Assembly: GCF_001487165.1 (NCBI RefSeq)
Contig: NZ_LN913006.1
Coordinates: 3,006,657 to 3,070,656, forward strand
DNA length: 64,000 bases
Direction: 5' to 3'
From: Blautia massiliensis (ex Durand et al. 2017)
GTDB taxonomy: Bacteria > Bacillota > Clostridia > Lachnospirales > Lachnospiraceae
In this document: positions 10,244 through 20,973 of the stretch, in pieces
Numbering within the stretch: position 1 is the first letter of the stretch
Layout: each line of letters begins with the position of its first letter
Notes under the pieces: model-generated
The model's database searches: none
The model's input: the letters and a program-made list of their open reading frames with translations, nothing else
Told to the model about the DNA's origin: nothing
Translations under genes and position numbers: made by a program

Positions 10244-13200
10244 ATGGCAGAAACAACCAACGCCAATGAAACATATCAGCCAATGACTTTCGATGCCATC
10301 AAGATCGGACTGGCGTCCCCTGAGAAGATCAGAGAGTGGTCACACGGTGAGGTTTTAAAACCTGAAACGATCAACTACAGAACCTTGAAGCCTGAGAAGG
10401 ATGGTCTTTTCTGTGAAAGGATTTTCGGACCGAGCAAGGACTGGGAGTGCCACTGTGGAAAGTACAAAAAAATTCGCTATAAAGGCGTTGTCTGCGACAG
10501 ATGCGGTGTTGAAGTAACCAAATCTGCCGTTCGTAGAGAGCGTATGGGACACATCGAGCTTGCAGCTCCGGTGTCTCATATCTGGTACTTTAAAGGAATT
10601 CCGTCCCGTATGGGTCTGATCCTTGATATTTCTCCGAGAACACTGGAGAAAGTGCTTTACTTTGCTAACTATATCGTTCTGGATCCTGCAGATTCCGGAC
10701 TTATGTACAAACAGGTACTCACCGAGCGTGAGTACCAGGAAGCACGTGAGTCTTACGGAGAAGGATTCCGTGTAGGTATGGGTGCCGAGTCCATCATGGA
10801 GCTCCTTCAGGCTATCGATCTTGAAAAAGATTCTGAAGAACTGAAGGCAGAGCTTGTGGACGCAACAGGCCAGAAACGTGCAAGGATCATCAAACGTCTT
10901 GAGGTTGTGGAGTCCTTCCGTGAGTCCGGCAACCGTCCTGAGTGGATGATCATGACCGTTATCCCGGTTATCCCGCCGGATCTTCGTCCTATGGTACAGC
11001 TGGACGGAGGACGTTTTGCAACATCTGACCTGAATGATCTTTACAGAAGGATCATCAACAGAAACAACCGTCTGAAAAGACTTCTGGAGCTTGGTGCTCC
11101 GGATATCATTGTCCGCAACGAGAAGCGTATGCTGCAGGAGGCTGTAGATGCCCTGATCGATAACGGACGCCGTGGACGTCCTGTAACAGGACCTGGAAAC
11201 AGAGCTCTGAAATCCCTTTCCGATATGCTGAAGGGTAAATCCGGACGTTTCCGTCAGAACCTTCTCGGTAAACGAGTTGACTATTCCGGACGTTCTGTAA
11301 TCGTCGTAGGACCTGAACTGAAGATCTATCAGTGTGGTCTTCCGAAGGAGATGGCTATCGAGCTGTTCAAACCTTTCGTTATGAAAGAGCTTGTTGCCAA
11401 CGGAACTTCCCACAACATCAAAAATGCCAAGAAAATGGTAGAGAAGCTTGAGCCGGCAGTATGGGATGTCCTTGAGGACGTCATTAAGGAGCATCCGGTT
11501 ATGCTGAACCGTGCACCTACACTGCATCGTCTGGGTATCCAGGCATTCGAGCCGATCCTTGTAGAAGGTAAGGCGATCAAGCTTCATCCACTTGTTTGTA
11601 CCGCGTTCAACGCTGACTTCGATGGTGACCAGATGGCTGTACATCTTCCGCTTTCCCAGGAAGCACAGGCAGAGTGCCGTTTCCTTCTGTTATCACCGAA
11701 CAACCTTCTGAAACCGTCAGATGGTGGTCCTGTAGCCGTTCCTTCACAGGATATGGTCCTTGGTATCTACTACCTGACACAGGAAAGACCTGGAAACAAG
11801 GGTGAAGGCAAGTTCTTCAAGAGTGTCAACGAGGCAATTCTTGCATACGAGAACAAGGTCATCACACTCCAGACAAAGATCATTGTCCATTGTCATAAGA
11901 CAATGCCGGACGGAACTGTTTTAAGCGGCAATGTTCAGTCCACACTGGGACGTTTCCTGTTCAACGAGATCCTTCCGCAGGACCTTGGATTTGTGGACAG
12001 AAGCGTACCTGGAAACGAACTGCTTCTTGAGGTTGATTTCCTTGTAGGTAAGAAACAGCTGAAGCAGATCCTTGAAAAGGTTATCAATACTCACGGTGCA
12101 ACAAAGACAGCCGAGGTACTTGACTCCGTTAAGTCTATGGGTTACAAATACTCCACACGTGCAGCCATGACCGTATCTATTTCCGATATGACCGTGCCGC
12201 CGCAGAAGCCGGAGATGATCAAGCAGGCTCAGGATACTGTTGACCGTATCACAAAGAACTACAAACGTGGTCTTATCACAGAGGAAGAGCGTTACAAAGA
12301 GGTTGTTGATACCTGGAAGAAGACCGATGATGAGCTTACAAAGGCACTTCTTACAGGTCTTGATAAGTACAACAACATCTTCATGATGGCTGACTCCGGA
12401 GCCCGTGGTTCCGATAAGCAGATCAAACAGCTTGCCGGAATGCGAGGACTGATGGCTGATACAACCGGTCATACCATCGAGCTCCCGATCAAGTCAAACT
12501 TCCGTGAAGGTCTTGACGTACTGGAGTACTTCATGTCCGCTCATGGAGCTCGTAAAGGTCTTTCTGATACCGCTCTTCGTACAGCCGATTCCGGATACCT
12601 GACAAGACGACTTGTTGACGTATCCCAGGATCTGATCGTTCGTGAGGCGGACTGCTGTGAGAACAGAGCAGAGATCTCCGGTATGGTCGTTCGTGGATTC
12701 ATGGACGGAAAAGAAGAGATCGAGAGCCTTCAGGAGCGTATCACAGGACGTTTCTCCTGTGAGACAGTTAAGAATAAAGACGGAGAAATCCTTGTTAAAG
12801 CAAACCACATGATCACACCGAAGCGTGCAGCCCGTATCATGAAAGAGGGCGTAAGCAACCAGACAGGCGGACCGATCGACAAACTGAAGATCCGTACCAT
12901 CCTTTCCTGTAAGTGCAAGGTTGGTGTCTGCGCAAAATGTTATGGTGCGAACATGGCTACCGGTGAGCCGGTACAGGTTGGTGAGTCTGTTGGTATCATC
13001 GCAGCACAGTCTATCGGTGAGCCAGGTACACAGCTGACCATGCGTACTTTCCATACCGGTGGTGTTGCCGGTGGAGATATCACACAGGGTCTTCCTCGTG
13101 TCGAGGAGCTTTTCGAGGCAAGAAAGCCGAAGGGTCTTGCGATCATCACAGAGATCCCAGGTGTTGCCACGATCAACGACACTAAGAAGAAACGTGAGAT

Positions 13201-13942
13201 CATCGTAAACGATCCGGAGACAGGCGATTCCAAGACTTACCTGATCCCATACGGTTCTCGTATCAAAGTCCTTGATGGACAGGTTCTTGAGGCCGGCGAT
13301 GAGCTGACAGAAGGTAGTGTAAATCCGCATGATATCCTGAGAATCAAGGGTGTGCGTGCAGTTCAGGATTACATGATCCGTGAGGTTCAGCGTGTATATC
13401 GTCTGCAGGGTGTTGAGATCAACGATAAGCATATCGAGGTTATCGTTCATCAGATGCTGAAGAAGATCCGTATCGAGGATAACGGAGATACAGAGTTCCT
13501 GCCAGGAACACTTGTTGATGTCCTTGATGTTGAGGAAGTTAACGAGAAACTTGAGGCAGAGGGCAAACAGCCGGCAGAGGGAAAACAGGTTATGCTTGGT
13601 ATTACCAAAGCATCCCTTGCTACAAACTCCTTCCTGTCAGCAGCATCCTTCCAGGAAACAACAAAAGTCCTGACAGAGGCTGCTATCAAAGGTAAGATCG
13701 ATCCGCTGATCGGTCTGAAAGAGAACGTTATCATCGGTAAGCTGATTCCTGCAGGTACAGGTATGAAGCGTTACAGTGAGATCAGTCTTGACACAGGAAT
13801 GCCGGAGGTAAAAACAGCTTCCGAGGAGCCTGAGGATACAGAGGAAATTTCCGTAGAGGAAGAGAAGACTGAGACTGCTCCGGAGGAAGAGACCATTGCT
13901 GTTGAAGAGACAGCAGAGGAAACTGCACCGGTAGAAGAATAA
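10244..13942 (+). CDS. rpoC: DNA-directed RNA polymerase subunit beta'
   Basis: A 1232-aa beta' subunit. The N-terminal zinc site is visible (CHCGKYKK...CDRCGVE, about residues 67-86), as are the catalytic Mg2+ triad NADFDGD in [15 protein letters not shown], the bridge and trigger-loop region ([20 protein letters not shown]), and the second zinc site [13 protein letters not shown]. The C-terminus after about residue 1190 is a species-type acidic extension rich in Glu, Thr and Ala. AAAGGGGAAAG precedes the start. Operon partner of rpoB, closed by a terminator. Confidence 0.98.
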   Translation: MAETTNANETYQPMTFDAIKIGLASPEKIREWSHGEVLKPETINYRTLKPEKDGLFCERIFGPSKDWECHCGKYKKIRYKGVVCDRCGVEVTKSAVRRERMGHIELAAPVSHIWYFKGIPSRMGLILDISPRTLEKVLYFANYIVLDPADSGLMYKQVLTEREYQEARESYGEGFRVGMGAESIMELLQAIDLEKDSEELKAELVDATGQKRARIIKRLEVVESFRESGNRPEWMIMTVIPVIPPDLRPMVQLDGGRFATSDLNDLYRRIINRNNRLKRLLELGAPDIIVRNEKRMLQEAVDALIDNGRRGRPVTGPGNRALKSLSDMLKGKSGRFRQNLLGKRVDYSGRSVIVVGPELKIYQCGLPKEMAIELFKPFVMKELVANGTSHNIKNAKKMVEKLEPAVWDVLEDVIKEHPVMLNRAPTLHRLGIQAFEPILVEGKAIKLHPLVCTAFNADFDGDQMAVHLPLSQEAQAECRFLLLSPNNLLKPSDGGPVAVPSQDMVLGIYYLTQERPGNKGEGKFFKSVNEAILAYENKVITLQTKIIVHCHKTMPDGTVLSGNVQSTLGRFLFNEILPQDLGFVDRSVPGNELLLEVDFLVGKKQLKQILEKVINTHGATKTAEVLDSVKSMGYKYSTRAAMTVSISDMTVPPQKPEMIKQAQDTVDRITKNYKRGLITEEERYKEVVDTWKKTDDELTKALLTGLDKYNNIFMMADSGARGSDKQIKQLAGMRGLMADTTGHTIELPIKSNFREGLDVLEYFMSAHGARKGLSDTALRTADSGYLTRRLVDVSQDLIVREADCCENRAEISGMVVRGFMDGKEEIESLQERITGRFSCETVKNKDGEILVKANHMITPKRAARIMKEGVSNQTGGPIDKLKIRTILSCKCKVGVCAKCYGANMATGEPVQVGESVGIIAAQSIGEPGTQLTMRTFHTGGVAGGDITQGLPRVEELFEARKPKGLAIITEIPGVATINDTKKKREIIVNDPETGDSKTYLIPYGSRIKVLDGQVLEAGDELTEGSVNPHDILRIKGVRAVQDYMIREVQRVYRLQGVEINDKHIEVIVHQMLKKIRIEDNGDTEFLPGTLVDVLDVEEVNEKLEAEGKQPAEGKQVMLGITKASLATNSFLSAASFQETTKVLTEAAIKGKIDPLIGLKENVIIGKLIPAGTGMKRYSEISLDTGMPEVKTASEEPEDTEEISVEEEKTETAPEEETIAVEETAEETAPVEE

Positions 13943-13967
13943 GTCGATATACCTTGCTAATATAAAT

Positions 13968-14004
13968 AAATCTCCCCCCGGAAATCCGGAGGGAGATTTC
14001 TGTT
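13968..14004 (+). terminator. Intrinsic terminator after rpoC
   Basis: AAATCTCCC..CCGG / CCGG..GGGAGATTT stem with an AAAT-type loop, followed by a short T-rich tract. It separates rpoBC from the kinase operon. Confidence 0.8.
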
Positions 14005-14040
14005 TATAAGCAGGGATTTTCTGAGAGAGGAGGGATTGCG

Positions 14041-15990
14041 ATGGACAAGGAACTGCCAATTTCCCCGTGGCCGGAATGGAAGATCGTAAGCAAGATCGGG
14101 GAAGGCTCTTTTGGAAGAGTGTATAAAGCTCAGAGAACTGAGAAGGGACGTTCTTTTTACTCGGCAATTAAGATAATCACAATCCCCGCCAGTAAAGGGG
14201 AGCTGGACAGTGTGCGCTCAGAATCCGGTGATGAAAAATCTGTCCGCGGTTATTTTGAAAATCTGGTGGAGGAGTGCATTCAGGAAGTAAGCACCATGGA
14301 GTATTTCCGGGGAAATTCCCATATTGTATCTGTAGAAGATTACAAGGTGATGGAATATCTGGACGAGATCGGATGGGATATTTTTATCCGCATGGAATAT
14401 CTCACAAGCTTCATGGAATATTATGCGGGAAAAAATCTCACAGAAAAAGAAGTGATGAAGCTGGGTATCGATCTTTGCAGATCACTGGAATACTGTGGGC
14501 AGCTTCACATCATCCACAGGGATATCAAACCTGAGAATATTTTTGTATCCAGGTTCGGGGATTTCAAGCTGGGGGACTTTGGAATCGCCAGAGAACTGGA
14601 AAAAACCATGAGTACCCTTTCCAAAAAGGGAACTTATTCCTATATGGCGCCGGAGATGTACAGGGGAGAACAGTACGACAGCAGAGTGGACATTTATGCA
14701 CTTGGCCTGGTGTTATATAAACTGATGAATCATAACAGGCTTCCGTTTCTGAATCTTGAAAAACAGTTGATCACATACAGAGATAAGGAAAACGCACTCA
14801 CGAGGAGGATGTCAGGCGAAACACCGCCACTACCTGTGGATGCAGGAGAGGCTTTCGGCTCCGTTATCTTAAAAGCCTGTGCTTATGATGCAAAAGAACG
14901 ATATCAGACTCCTGAGAAGTTTCGGGAAGCACTGGAAGAAATCCGGTATGGAGCAGCAAACAGAGAACAGGGAGTTCATGAGAAACCGAAAGCAGTGGAG
15001 GAAAGACCTGTTCCGGAGTCCATGCCGAAGTTTCTTCAGGAGGGTGCAGCCAGACAGCTGGCAAGAACGAGTCAGCTGAATACGGATGCAATCCGTCAGG
15101 CACGTAAAAATCCTGTGCCGGTATCCATACAGCCGGAGAAACCGACAGCCGGAGAAATAGCAAAAAATGCAGCCCGGAATACGCCAAAGGCTCAGAGCAC
15201 AATACAGAAGCCTCAGAAATCTGCATCCGGAAAAACAGCATCCGAAAAGGATAGCCTGTCCGGTTATCCGTCAGGACGTTCCCGTCAGTCAGATCCCGGT
15301 ATAAGAAAAACCGGAGCTGTAAAGCCCAGAGTTACCTCTATCACAGATCTGGAAGACGACCGTGACCAGAATCTCCAGGAGTGGGAAGGATCCGTACCAG
15401 AGAATGACGGAAATGACGATGACAGAAGGAAACGGAAAGGTATTTTCAGAATGCTTATAACAGCCGGGATCCTTGTTGTGCTGATCGGCGGGATCCTTGC
15501 GGTACGAACGATACGGAAACCTGTGGATAACGGGGAACCTTCGTATACAGATTCCGATGATTCTGATGCTCTGAACAAAGGAAATTTCGGTACTGCAGAC
15601 AATTCGGATAAAAGTTTCGCACAGGCAATGGAAACGATACGTGACCATGCGACAACCATAGAAAATGCTCTGGACAGCTATAGACGTGAAGGTACAGAGG
15701 GGGATCGCCTGCGCTTTTATAACGGATCAGGAGAGATCGCCAAAGTACTTGTATATCCCGGCAGTTCCGCAGATGGCGTTTATGAGGAATATTTTTACTG
15801 GGGCGAGCAGATGTTTTATACTTATGTATGGGACGGAGATGAGAAGCAGTATTTTTATTATCAGGACGGCCTTCTGATCCGATGGATCGATGCAGATGGT
15901 AAGGTTCATGATAAAGAGAGCGATAACGACAAATATGTAGAACTGGGAGACAAATACTGGAGTAATTCTGTAGTGGAGCTTCAGCAGTAA
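14041..15990 (+). CDS. Membrane-anchored eukaryotic-like Ser/Thr protein kinase
   Basis: 649 aa. Residues about 10-300 form a Hanks-type kinase: glycine loop GEGSFGRV (20-27), ATP lysine AIK (Lys44), catalytic HRD (159-161) with DIKPEN, DFG (179-181) and the APE motif in YSYMAPEMY. Residues 300-465 are a Pro/Ser/Lys-rich, probably disordered linker. A single membrane helix follows a KRK cluster (about 471-490). Residues 500-649 are an extracytoplasmic domain rich in aromatic residues (YEEYFYWGEQMFYTYVW), not a PASTA repeat array. So it is not a classic PrkC/StkP; the outside domain may sense something different. A PP2C phosphatase gene follows after 30 bp. GAGAGGAGGG precedes the start. Confidence 0.92.
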   Translation: MDKELPISPWPEWKIVSKIGEGSFGRVYKAQRTEKGRSFYSAIKIITIPASKGELDSVRSESGDEKSVRGYFENLVEECIQEVSTMEYFRGNSHIVSVEDYKVMEYLDEIGWDIFIRMEYLTSFMEYYAGKNLTEKEVMKLGIDLCRSLEYCGQLHIIHRDIKPENIFVSRFGDFKLGDFGIARELEKTMSTLSKKGTYSYMAPEMYRGEQYDSRVDIYALGLVLYKLMNHNRLPFLNLEKQLITYRDKENALTRRMSGETPPLPVDAGEAFGSVILKACAYDAKERYQTPEKFREALEEIRYGAANREQGVHEKPKAVEERPVPESMPKFLQEGAARQLARTSQLNTDAIRQARKNPVPVSIQPEKPTAGEIAKNAARNTPKAQSTIQKPQKSASGKTASEKDSLSGYPSGRSRQSDPGIRKTGAVKPRVTSITDLEDDRDQNLQEWEGSVPENDGNDDDRRKRKGIFRMLITAGILVVLIGGILAVRTIRKPVDNGEPSYTDSDDSDALNKGNFGTADNSDKSFAQAMETIRDHATTIENALDSYRREGTEGDRLRFYNGSGEIAKVLVYPGSSADGVYEEYFYWGEQMFYTYVWDGDEKQYFYYQDGLLIRWIDADGKVHDKESDNDKYVELGDKYWSNSVVELQQ

Positions 15991-16020
15991 TGTCGAAGGG
16001 GTTTTACGAAAGGAAAAAGA

Positions 16021-16836
16021 ATGGCCTATCAGATTGATTATGCGTATACATGTCACACCGGAAAGGTGAGGACAAATAATGAGGATAATTTCTGGTGCTG
16101 CGGAGTGCGCCTGCCGGTGCACAACCAGGGGGTTGACGGAATCCTGGCAGGTCATACACAGCACTGGCAGCTTCCAATGCTGGCTGTTTTTGACGGCATG
16201 GGCGGAGAAAGCTACGGTGAAATGGCAGCTTCTGCAGCTGTGGAAGCGCTGGGAGGCTTCTATGAAGAAAACAAAAAGACCCTGAAAAAAGAGCCTGTGG
16301 TTTTTCTGACAGGAGCCTGCGAAAATATGAATGAGGCAGTATGTCGCTATAGCAATGAAAACTGTATCAGAAGCATGGGAACAACCATGGCACTTTTGTC
16401 TTTCAGCGAAAAGGCAATCTATGCCTGCAACCTTGGGGATAGCCGTATCTACCGTCATTTTCAGGGGAAGTTCCAGCAGATTTCCACGGACCATGTGATC
16501 GGCGGAAAAATGCTGGGAAAAGCTCCGCTGACGCAGTATCTGGGCTTTCAGGAAGAAAACATGGCACTGGAGCCTTCTATCGTGGAGATCGGTTATCAGC
16601 CGGGAAGCTCGTATCTGATCTGTTCAGATGGAGTGACAGACATGCTTTCTGATCAGGAGCTTCAGAAGATCCTTGACGGGACAGAAACCGCAGAAGAAAA
16701 AGTAGGTAAGATCCTGGAACAGGCATTGGAAAGAGGCGGCAGAGATAATGTGACACTGGTCCTTGCACAGATCAGCGGCTATGAAGAAAAAAATATTCTC
16801 AAACGCTGGGCAGAGCGCCACAGTACCGGACGGTAA
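16021..16836 (+). CDS. PP2C-family Ser/Thr phosphatase
   Basis: 271 aa with the metal-binding motifs of the PPM/PP2C family in order: the N-terminal R-T-N-N-E-D motif (VRTNNEDNFW, residues 20-29), FDGMGGESYGE (about 57-67), GTTMALLSF, NLGDSRIYRH, CSDGVTDML and the final RDNVTLVLAQI. It has no signal or membrane segment, so it is cytosolic. Members remove phosphate from Ser/Thr with Mn2+/Mg2+ and usually oppose the kinase encoded beside them. The first acidic motif is followed by a short insertion (CGVRLPVHNQGVDGIL) not always present. The ribosome site GAAAGGAAAA sits within the short gap after the kinase gene. Confidence 0.93.
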   Translation: MAYQIDYAYTCHTGKVRTNNEDNFWCCGVRLPVHNQGVDGILAGHTQHWQLPMLAVFDGMGGESYGEMAASAAVEALGGFYEENKKTLKKEPVVFLTGACENMNEAVCRYSNENCIRSMGTTMALLSFSEKAIYACNLGDSRIYRHFQGKFQQISTDHVIGGKMLGKAPLTQYLGFQEENMALEPSIVEIGYQPGSSYLICSDGVTDMLSDQELQKILDGTETAEEKVGKILEQALERGGRDNVTLVLAQISGYEEKNILKRWAERHSTGR

Positions 16837-16878
16837 TAAACCCGGGGAGTAAGAAAAGGGATAAGGAGAAAATTTGCG

Positions 16879-18105
16879 ATGAGAAATCGAATGCAGGATC
16901 TTGATTTTGAACAGACAGTTGCCTTCGATTCAGTGAAGGACTTTGAATTTACAAGAAAGGCGGCACAGAAGTTCCGCCAGGTTGTCAGTCTGGATTCTTT
17001 TGAGGATGAGGATGCAGATGTTATTTTTCATTATCTTTACAAGGAGATGGAACTGGTTTCCTTTGGTGACTATCTGAAACGATATGTGTATGAGCGTGCA
17101 GAGCTTGAGGAGCCTTTTTCCCAGGTGCCGCAGGAAGTCTACAGGGAGATCGTTGTGGAATCCTTCAAGGAAACCTACACACCGAAATCCATGTCACCTA
17201 CATCAGCCAAGTTGAGTTCTCTGGTGAATAACTGGCTGACTCAGGCATCTGTGAAGCGTGAAACGGTTTTTCTGCTGGGGTTCGGACTTCGGATGAGTAC
17301 AGAGGATGTTTCAGATTTTCTGACCCGGGTGCTTCGTGAGCAGGATTTTGATTTTCATAATCCGGAAGAAGTGATCTACTGGTATTGTTACCGGAATCAT
17401 CTTGGCTATTATAAAGCGGAGGAATATAAAGAAACCTACAAACAGATGACTCCGGTGGAAAAAAAGACCGGAGAGATCGTGTATGGCACAGGGCTTTGTC
17501 TGGACAGTGAAGAAAAGCTTCTGGAATATCTGGCTTTTCTGAAAGGAAGACATGATGATCCGAAATCAGAGAAGAGCCAGGCTTTTCAGGAATTTATGAT
17601 CCTTCTGGAGCGGGCAAGGAAGATCATTGCAGCCATGTATCAGGAAGATGAGGAAGAAAACGGTGGCAAAAAGATCTGGAAGCCTGAGAATATCAGTGCT
17701 TCGGATCTGGAAAAGGTTATCTGCAGCGGGATCCCCATTAATAAAATGGGAAATCTCAAAAAGATGTCCGCATCCATTCTGGCAAAGCATTTCAGCCAGA
17801 AGCGCTTCAGCCGCCAGAGGATCAACAATATCCTGAACCATAAATTTCCGGTGGAGCGGTTCGATCTGATCACGCTGGAGTTTTTTGTGATCTCTCAGGA
17901 GATGGCAGAGGATGATCCGTATACGAGATACCGTCATTTTCTGGAGGAGATCCAGGAGATCCTGGCCCGCTGCGAAATGAGTGAGATCTACATAGTGAAT
18001 CCATATGAGTGCTTTCTTCTGATGTGCCTGCTGACAGACTGTCCGCTGGCAGTATTTTCCGAGATCTGGGAAAAATCCTATGAAGAGGGAGAAGAAAAGA
18101 ACTGA
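16879..18105 (+). CDS. Unrecognised cytosolic protein, third gene of the kinase-phosphatase operon
   Basis: 408 aa, no signal peptide or membrane helix, acidic ends and high predicted helix content. It begins with a segment containing FEQTVAFD, a Thr in an acidic setting that could be a phosphosite. In the middle, VFLLGFGLRMSTEDVSDFL and FHNPEEVIYWYCYRNHLGYY resemble helical proteins of Firmicutes in which an LGFGL-type helix precedes a domain of unknown function. I cannot assign a Pfam family with confidence. It lies 42 bp after the PP2C gene in the same direction and is closed by the next terminator, so it is probably co-transcribed and could be a substrate or effector of the kinase. Function unknown. 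Confidence 0.8.
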   Translation: MRNRMQDLDFEQTVAFDSVKDFEFTRKAAQKFRQVVSLDSFEDEDADVIFHYLYKEMELVSFGDYLKRYVYERAELEEPFSQVPQEVYREIVVESFKETYTPKSMSPTSAKLSSLVNNWLTQASVKRETVFLLGFGLRMSTEDVSDFLTRVLREQDFDFHNPEEVIYWYCYRNHLGYYKAEEYKETYKQMTPVEKKTGEIVYGTGLCLDSEEKLLEYLAFLKGRHDDPKSEKSQAFQEFMILLERARKIIAAMYQEDEEENGGKKIWKPENISASDLEKVICSGIPINKMGNLKKMSASILAKHFSQKRFSRQRINNILNHKFPVERFDLITLEFFVISQEMAEDDPYTRYRHFLEEIQEILARCEMSEIYIVNPYECFLLMCLLTDCPLAVFSEIWEKSYEEGEEKN

Positions 18106-18146
18106 AAAAAGGATGATGCGTTTCGGTGACGCATCATCCTTTTTTT
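18106..18146. terminator. Bidirectional terminator between convergent genes
   Basis: AAAAAGGATGATGCG pairs with CGCATCATCCTTTTT around a TTTCGGTGA loop; A and T runs flank the stem, so it serves both the plus-strand operon and the minus-strand CAP gene. Confidence 0.9.
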
Positions 18147-18165
18147 GTCCGATCCGGTAAGTCTG

Positions 18166-20931
18166 TTATTTTGCTTTTCCGGTTTTTACCGCACTTGCAG
18201 GTCCGGTCTTTACCTTCTTGTTTACTGTGCGGTATGGAACCAGTCTGTAGCTATATGTAACATTTTTTGCTGTCTTAAATGTATAGCTGGTATTTTTGTA
18301 AGAAATAGTTTTTACTTTTTTGAAGGAACCATTTCCTTTTTTCTGATAGATGACATAGCCGGTTGCTCCGGAAATCTTTTTCCAGGAAAGGGTCTGTTTT
18401 CCTTTGAGGGTTTTAAGCTTTATGGACGGACGGAGCAGATTCGGTTTCACAGTCACTGCTTTGGAAACTGGACTGTAGATATAACCGGAGGATGTTTTTT
18501 TGCTTGCACGGATCACGTAAGAATATTTATTTCCGATAGTGATCTTTGTGTCTTTGTATGAAGTAGTATTTGTGTTTAAAGTTTTGATCTTTGCGTATTT
18601 TCCGGAATTTGTTTTTCTGTAGAGAATATAGTTCCGGGCATTGTTTATACGGTTCCAGCGGAGCGTACAGCTGTTCCAGGAGGCAGAGGCCTTAATTGAC
18701 GGTGCAGTTAATTTCGTGATCACAGGAGCCGGAGTGCCAGATGGCATTGGAGCCGGGGTAGTGGATGGCTTCGGAACTGGAGTGGCAGTAGGCTTCGGCG
18801 TTGGAGTGGCAGTAGGTTTCGGAGTCGGGGTAGCAGTAGGCTTCGGCGTTGGGGTAGCAGTAGGCTTCGGCTTTGGAGTAGCAGTAGGCTTCGGCGTTGG
18901 GGTAGCAGTAGGTTTCGGAGTTGGAGTGCTCGTTGGTGCTGGAGCGGATATTTTAAAGGTCAGGGACTGACTTGAAAAATAATTGTTGATTCCTGTAACC
19001 GTTACGGAGCCAGTGCCGGTTTTGGCGTTATCTTTCCAGGTAAGGATATAATCCGTGCCTTCCTGAAGCGTGTCCGAGCCGTATTTTACAGTAGGCTTCG
19101 GAGTTACTGCATTGCCGTTGAAGATCTGTTCCGGAATATCCGAAAGATCGCAAAGCTTTACAGATGTCATATGCCTTGAACCGGAATAATTCTGCTTATA
19201 GGAAAGTGAAAAATCCAGGATCTCATTGCTGGAGGAATAGTATACAGAAGTAATGCGAAAATCATCAGAGGTCAGTTGTGTGCCATTATAGGTGATGACC
19301 AGGTTATTTCGCAGATAAGAGGTTACACTTTCACTTTTGCAGTTTGAATCTGCCAGTTGGATGGTCTCACCGGAGAGCTTCAGTGGATTGATGGTGAAGT
19401 ATTTGGAAAAACCGCTTCTGTAAATGCCGATACCGGTTATATGGACACGAGGTCTGTTGGTTCTGGAACTTGCCATGGTGTTATCATAATAAGAAAGGGT
19501 ATAATCAACATCTTTCTTTAAAGTAACACCATTTAATGTGACCGTTGGCTCCGGCTTGAATTCTTTGCCAGGAGCATATTCATAATCCGGGATATCACCA
19601 ATCTCAGCTTCCGTGATCGGGGTAAGGTCGATGTAGAAATATTTATTACTTTCACCGGTGAAATTTCCCTTACCGGAAACAGTAACATAAGCGTTTCCCT
19701 GCTGGGCATTGTTATGCCAGGAGAGTGTATAATCTACATTTTCTGTCAGGGTTATACCATTCCAGGTGACAGTGGGCTTCGGAGTTAGTGGAGTTCCGGT
19801 ATACAGATAGGAGGACTGGGAAAAATCAATCTCTGCCTGAGAGAGATTGATCTGCCAGATACCGAAATTATTCGTCAGAGTTCCGGAATAAAGGCCAAGA
19901 CCTGTGATCGTGAAAGTTCCCACACCGCTGTTCTGATTGTGGGAGAAAGAAATCGTATAATCTTTTCCCTCAGTCAGCGTACGACCATGGAATTTTAGTT
20001 CAGGAGAAAAAGTAATGGGACTTCCGGTATAGTTCCAGGAACTTGTATAGCGCAGAGAAGTCTCTCTGGAATTTTCCAGATCATAGTATGCATTGAGATC
20101 TGCAGACAGTGTTTTGTCCGGGCAGGATTTCAGTGTGGCAGAAACCGTAGTGGTTCCTCTGCTTTTCAGTCGGATAACACCGCTCTGATCCACAGTGGCA
20201 ATGGAAGGATCTCCGGTTGACCATGTGAAAGAAGCTGGGTCAAGGCTGGAACTCATATAGCTGAATCCATTACAGGTTATATAGATAGCCAGTGTTTTCT
20301 GTTCTTCTGTGAATGTGATCGGAGAAGCTTCGTTGAAATGGATATTTATCAGCTTTGGAAGCACGGAAATAACAGGTGACACAGTCTGATTGGCAGGCTG
20401 TGTGCAGGCTTCTGTTGCGTGAGAAGAAAAGCACTGGATCCAGTAGAGATGACCGTTCTGTGAGTAGCAGCCGATTCCGGCAGAAACATTTTTGGAATTC
20501 ATGATGTTCGTGTAATGTCCGGAAGATTCGATCCATGATTCCATAACTTCTTCAGGAGTTCCCTGGTTGATCGCAAGATTTTCACTTGGATTCTCAAAAT
20601 AAGGAAAGGCTGAAAAACAGATGGAACCATTGGGACGGGTATGACTGGCGCAAACGGTCAGTTCTTCTGCTCTGGTCATGGCGCATTCCAGAAGGTTCTT
20701 ATCCATAGTGACAGGATTCCGGTTCTTTTTGGCACGTTCCTGATTTACCAGATCAAGGACCTGGTAAGCATAATCATAGCGGCGGATACCCTGACTGAGT
20801 TTCAGCTGGACAGCAGTCTGGTCAGAGGCGGCCTGCACACGGACAATGTTGCCCGGCGCCAGCAGAAGAAGCAGAAGCAGTAGCGCAGGCCATAATAAGT
20901 ATCTTGTTTTTTTCTCTTTTGTCTGATTCAT
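18166..20931 (-). CDS. Secreted CAP-domain (SCP/PR1-like) multidomain surface protein
   Basis: 921 aa. A hydrophobic signal segment (residues 11-34) ends near VQA. Residues about 52-175 are a CAP domain: LDLVNQERAKKN, ASHTRPNG (metal-site His) and GHYTNIMN match the family. A Big_2-like Ig module follows (FTWSTGDPSIATVDQSG). Then come five related 80-90-residue beta repeats with the pattern xPxPTVxxNGxTLxxxxDYTLSW, the fourth diverged. A Pro/Thr linker of (KPTATPTP)n leads to two fibronectin-III-like domains (LRWNRINNARNYILYRK; LSWKKISGATGYVIYQK). No sortase motif is seen; retention may be noncovalent. CAP domains in bacteria are of uncertain activity. The start follows AAGGAAAAC. Confidence 0.88.
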   Translation of the reverse strand: MNQTKEKKTRYLLWPALLLLLLLLAPGNIVRVQAASDQTAVQLKLSQGIRRYDYAYQVLDLVNQERAKKNRNPVTMDKNLLECAMTRAEELTVCASHTRPNGSICFSAFPYFENPSENLAINQGTPEEVMESWIESSGHYTNIMNSKNVSAGIGCYSQNGHLYWIQCFSSHATEACTQPANQTVSPVISVLPKLINIHFNEASPITFTEEQKTLAIYITCNGFSYMSSSLDPASFTWSTGDPSIATVDQSGVIRLKSRGTTTVSATLKSCPDKTLSADLNAYYDLENSRETSLRYTSSWNYTGSPITFSPELKFHGRTLTEGKDYTISFSHNQNSGVGTFTITGLGLYSGTLTNNFGIWQINLSQAEIDFSQSSYLYTGTPLTPKPTVTWNGITLTENVDYTLSWHNNAQQGNAYVTVSGKGNFTGESNKYFYIDLTPITEAEIGDIPDYEYAPGKEFKPEPTVTLNGVTLKKDVDYTLSYYDNTMASSRTNRPRVHITGIGIYRSGFSKYFTINPLKLSGETIQLADSNCKSESVTSYLRNNLVITYNGTQLTSDDFRITSVYYSSSNEILDFSLSYKQNYSGSRHMTSVKLCDLSDIPEQIFNGNAVTPKPTVKYGSDTLQEGTDYILTWKDNAKTGTGSVTVTGINNYFSSQSLTFKISAPAPTSTPTPKPTATPTPKPTATPKPKPTATPTPKPTATPTPKPTATPTPKPTATPVPKPSTTPAPMPSGTPAPVITKLTAPSIKASASWNSCTLRWNRINNARNYILYRKTNSGKYAKIKTLNTNTTSYKDTKITIGNKYSYVIRASKKTSSGYIYSPVSKAVTVKPNLLRPSIKLKTLKGKQTLSWKKISGATGYVIYQKKGNGSFKKVKTISYKNTSYTFKTAKNVTYSYRLVPYRTVNKKVKTGPASAVKTGKAK
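18755..18930 (-). repeat. 24-bp tandem repeat encoding the Pro-Thr linker
   Basis: About six to seven units, each close to GGAGTGGCAGTAGGCTTCGG+CGTT on the plus strand, encode KPTATPTP on the minus strand. Unit variants differ by single bases (CTTC/TTTC, GTTGG/GTCGG). The length divides by three, so copy-number change keeps the frame. Confidence 0.85.
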
Positions 20932-20973
20932 GATGTTTTCCTTACCAATATAATATAAAGATATTTTCTTTTG

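Noticed and set aside
18755..18930. CRISPR array
   Set aside because: The repeats are direct 24-bp units without spacers and code for KPTATPTP in frame. No cas genes or spaced repeats occur anywhere in the window.
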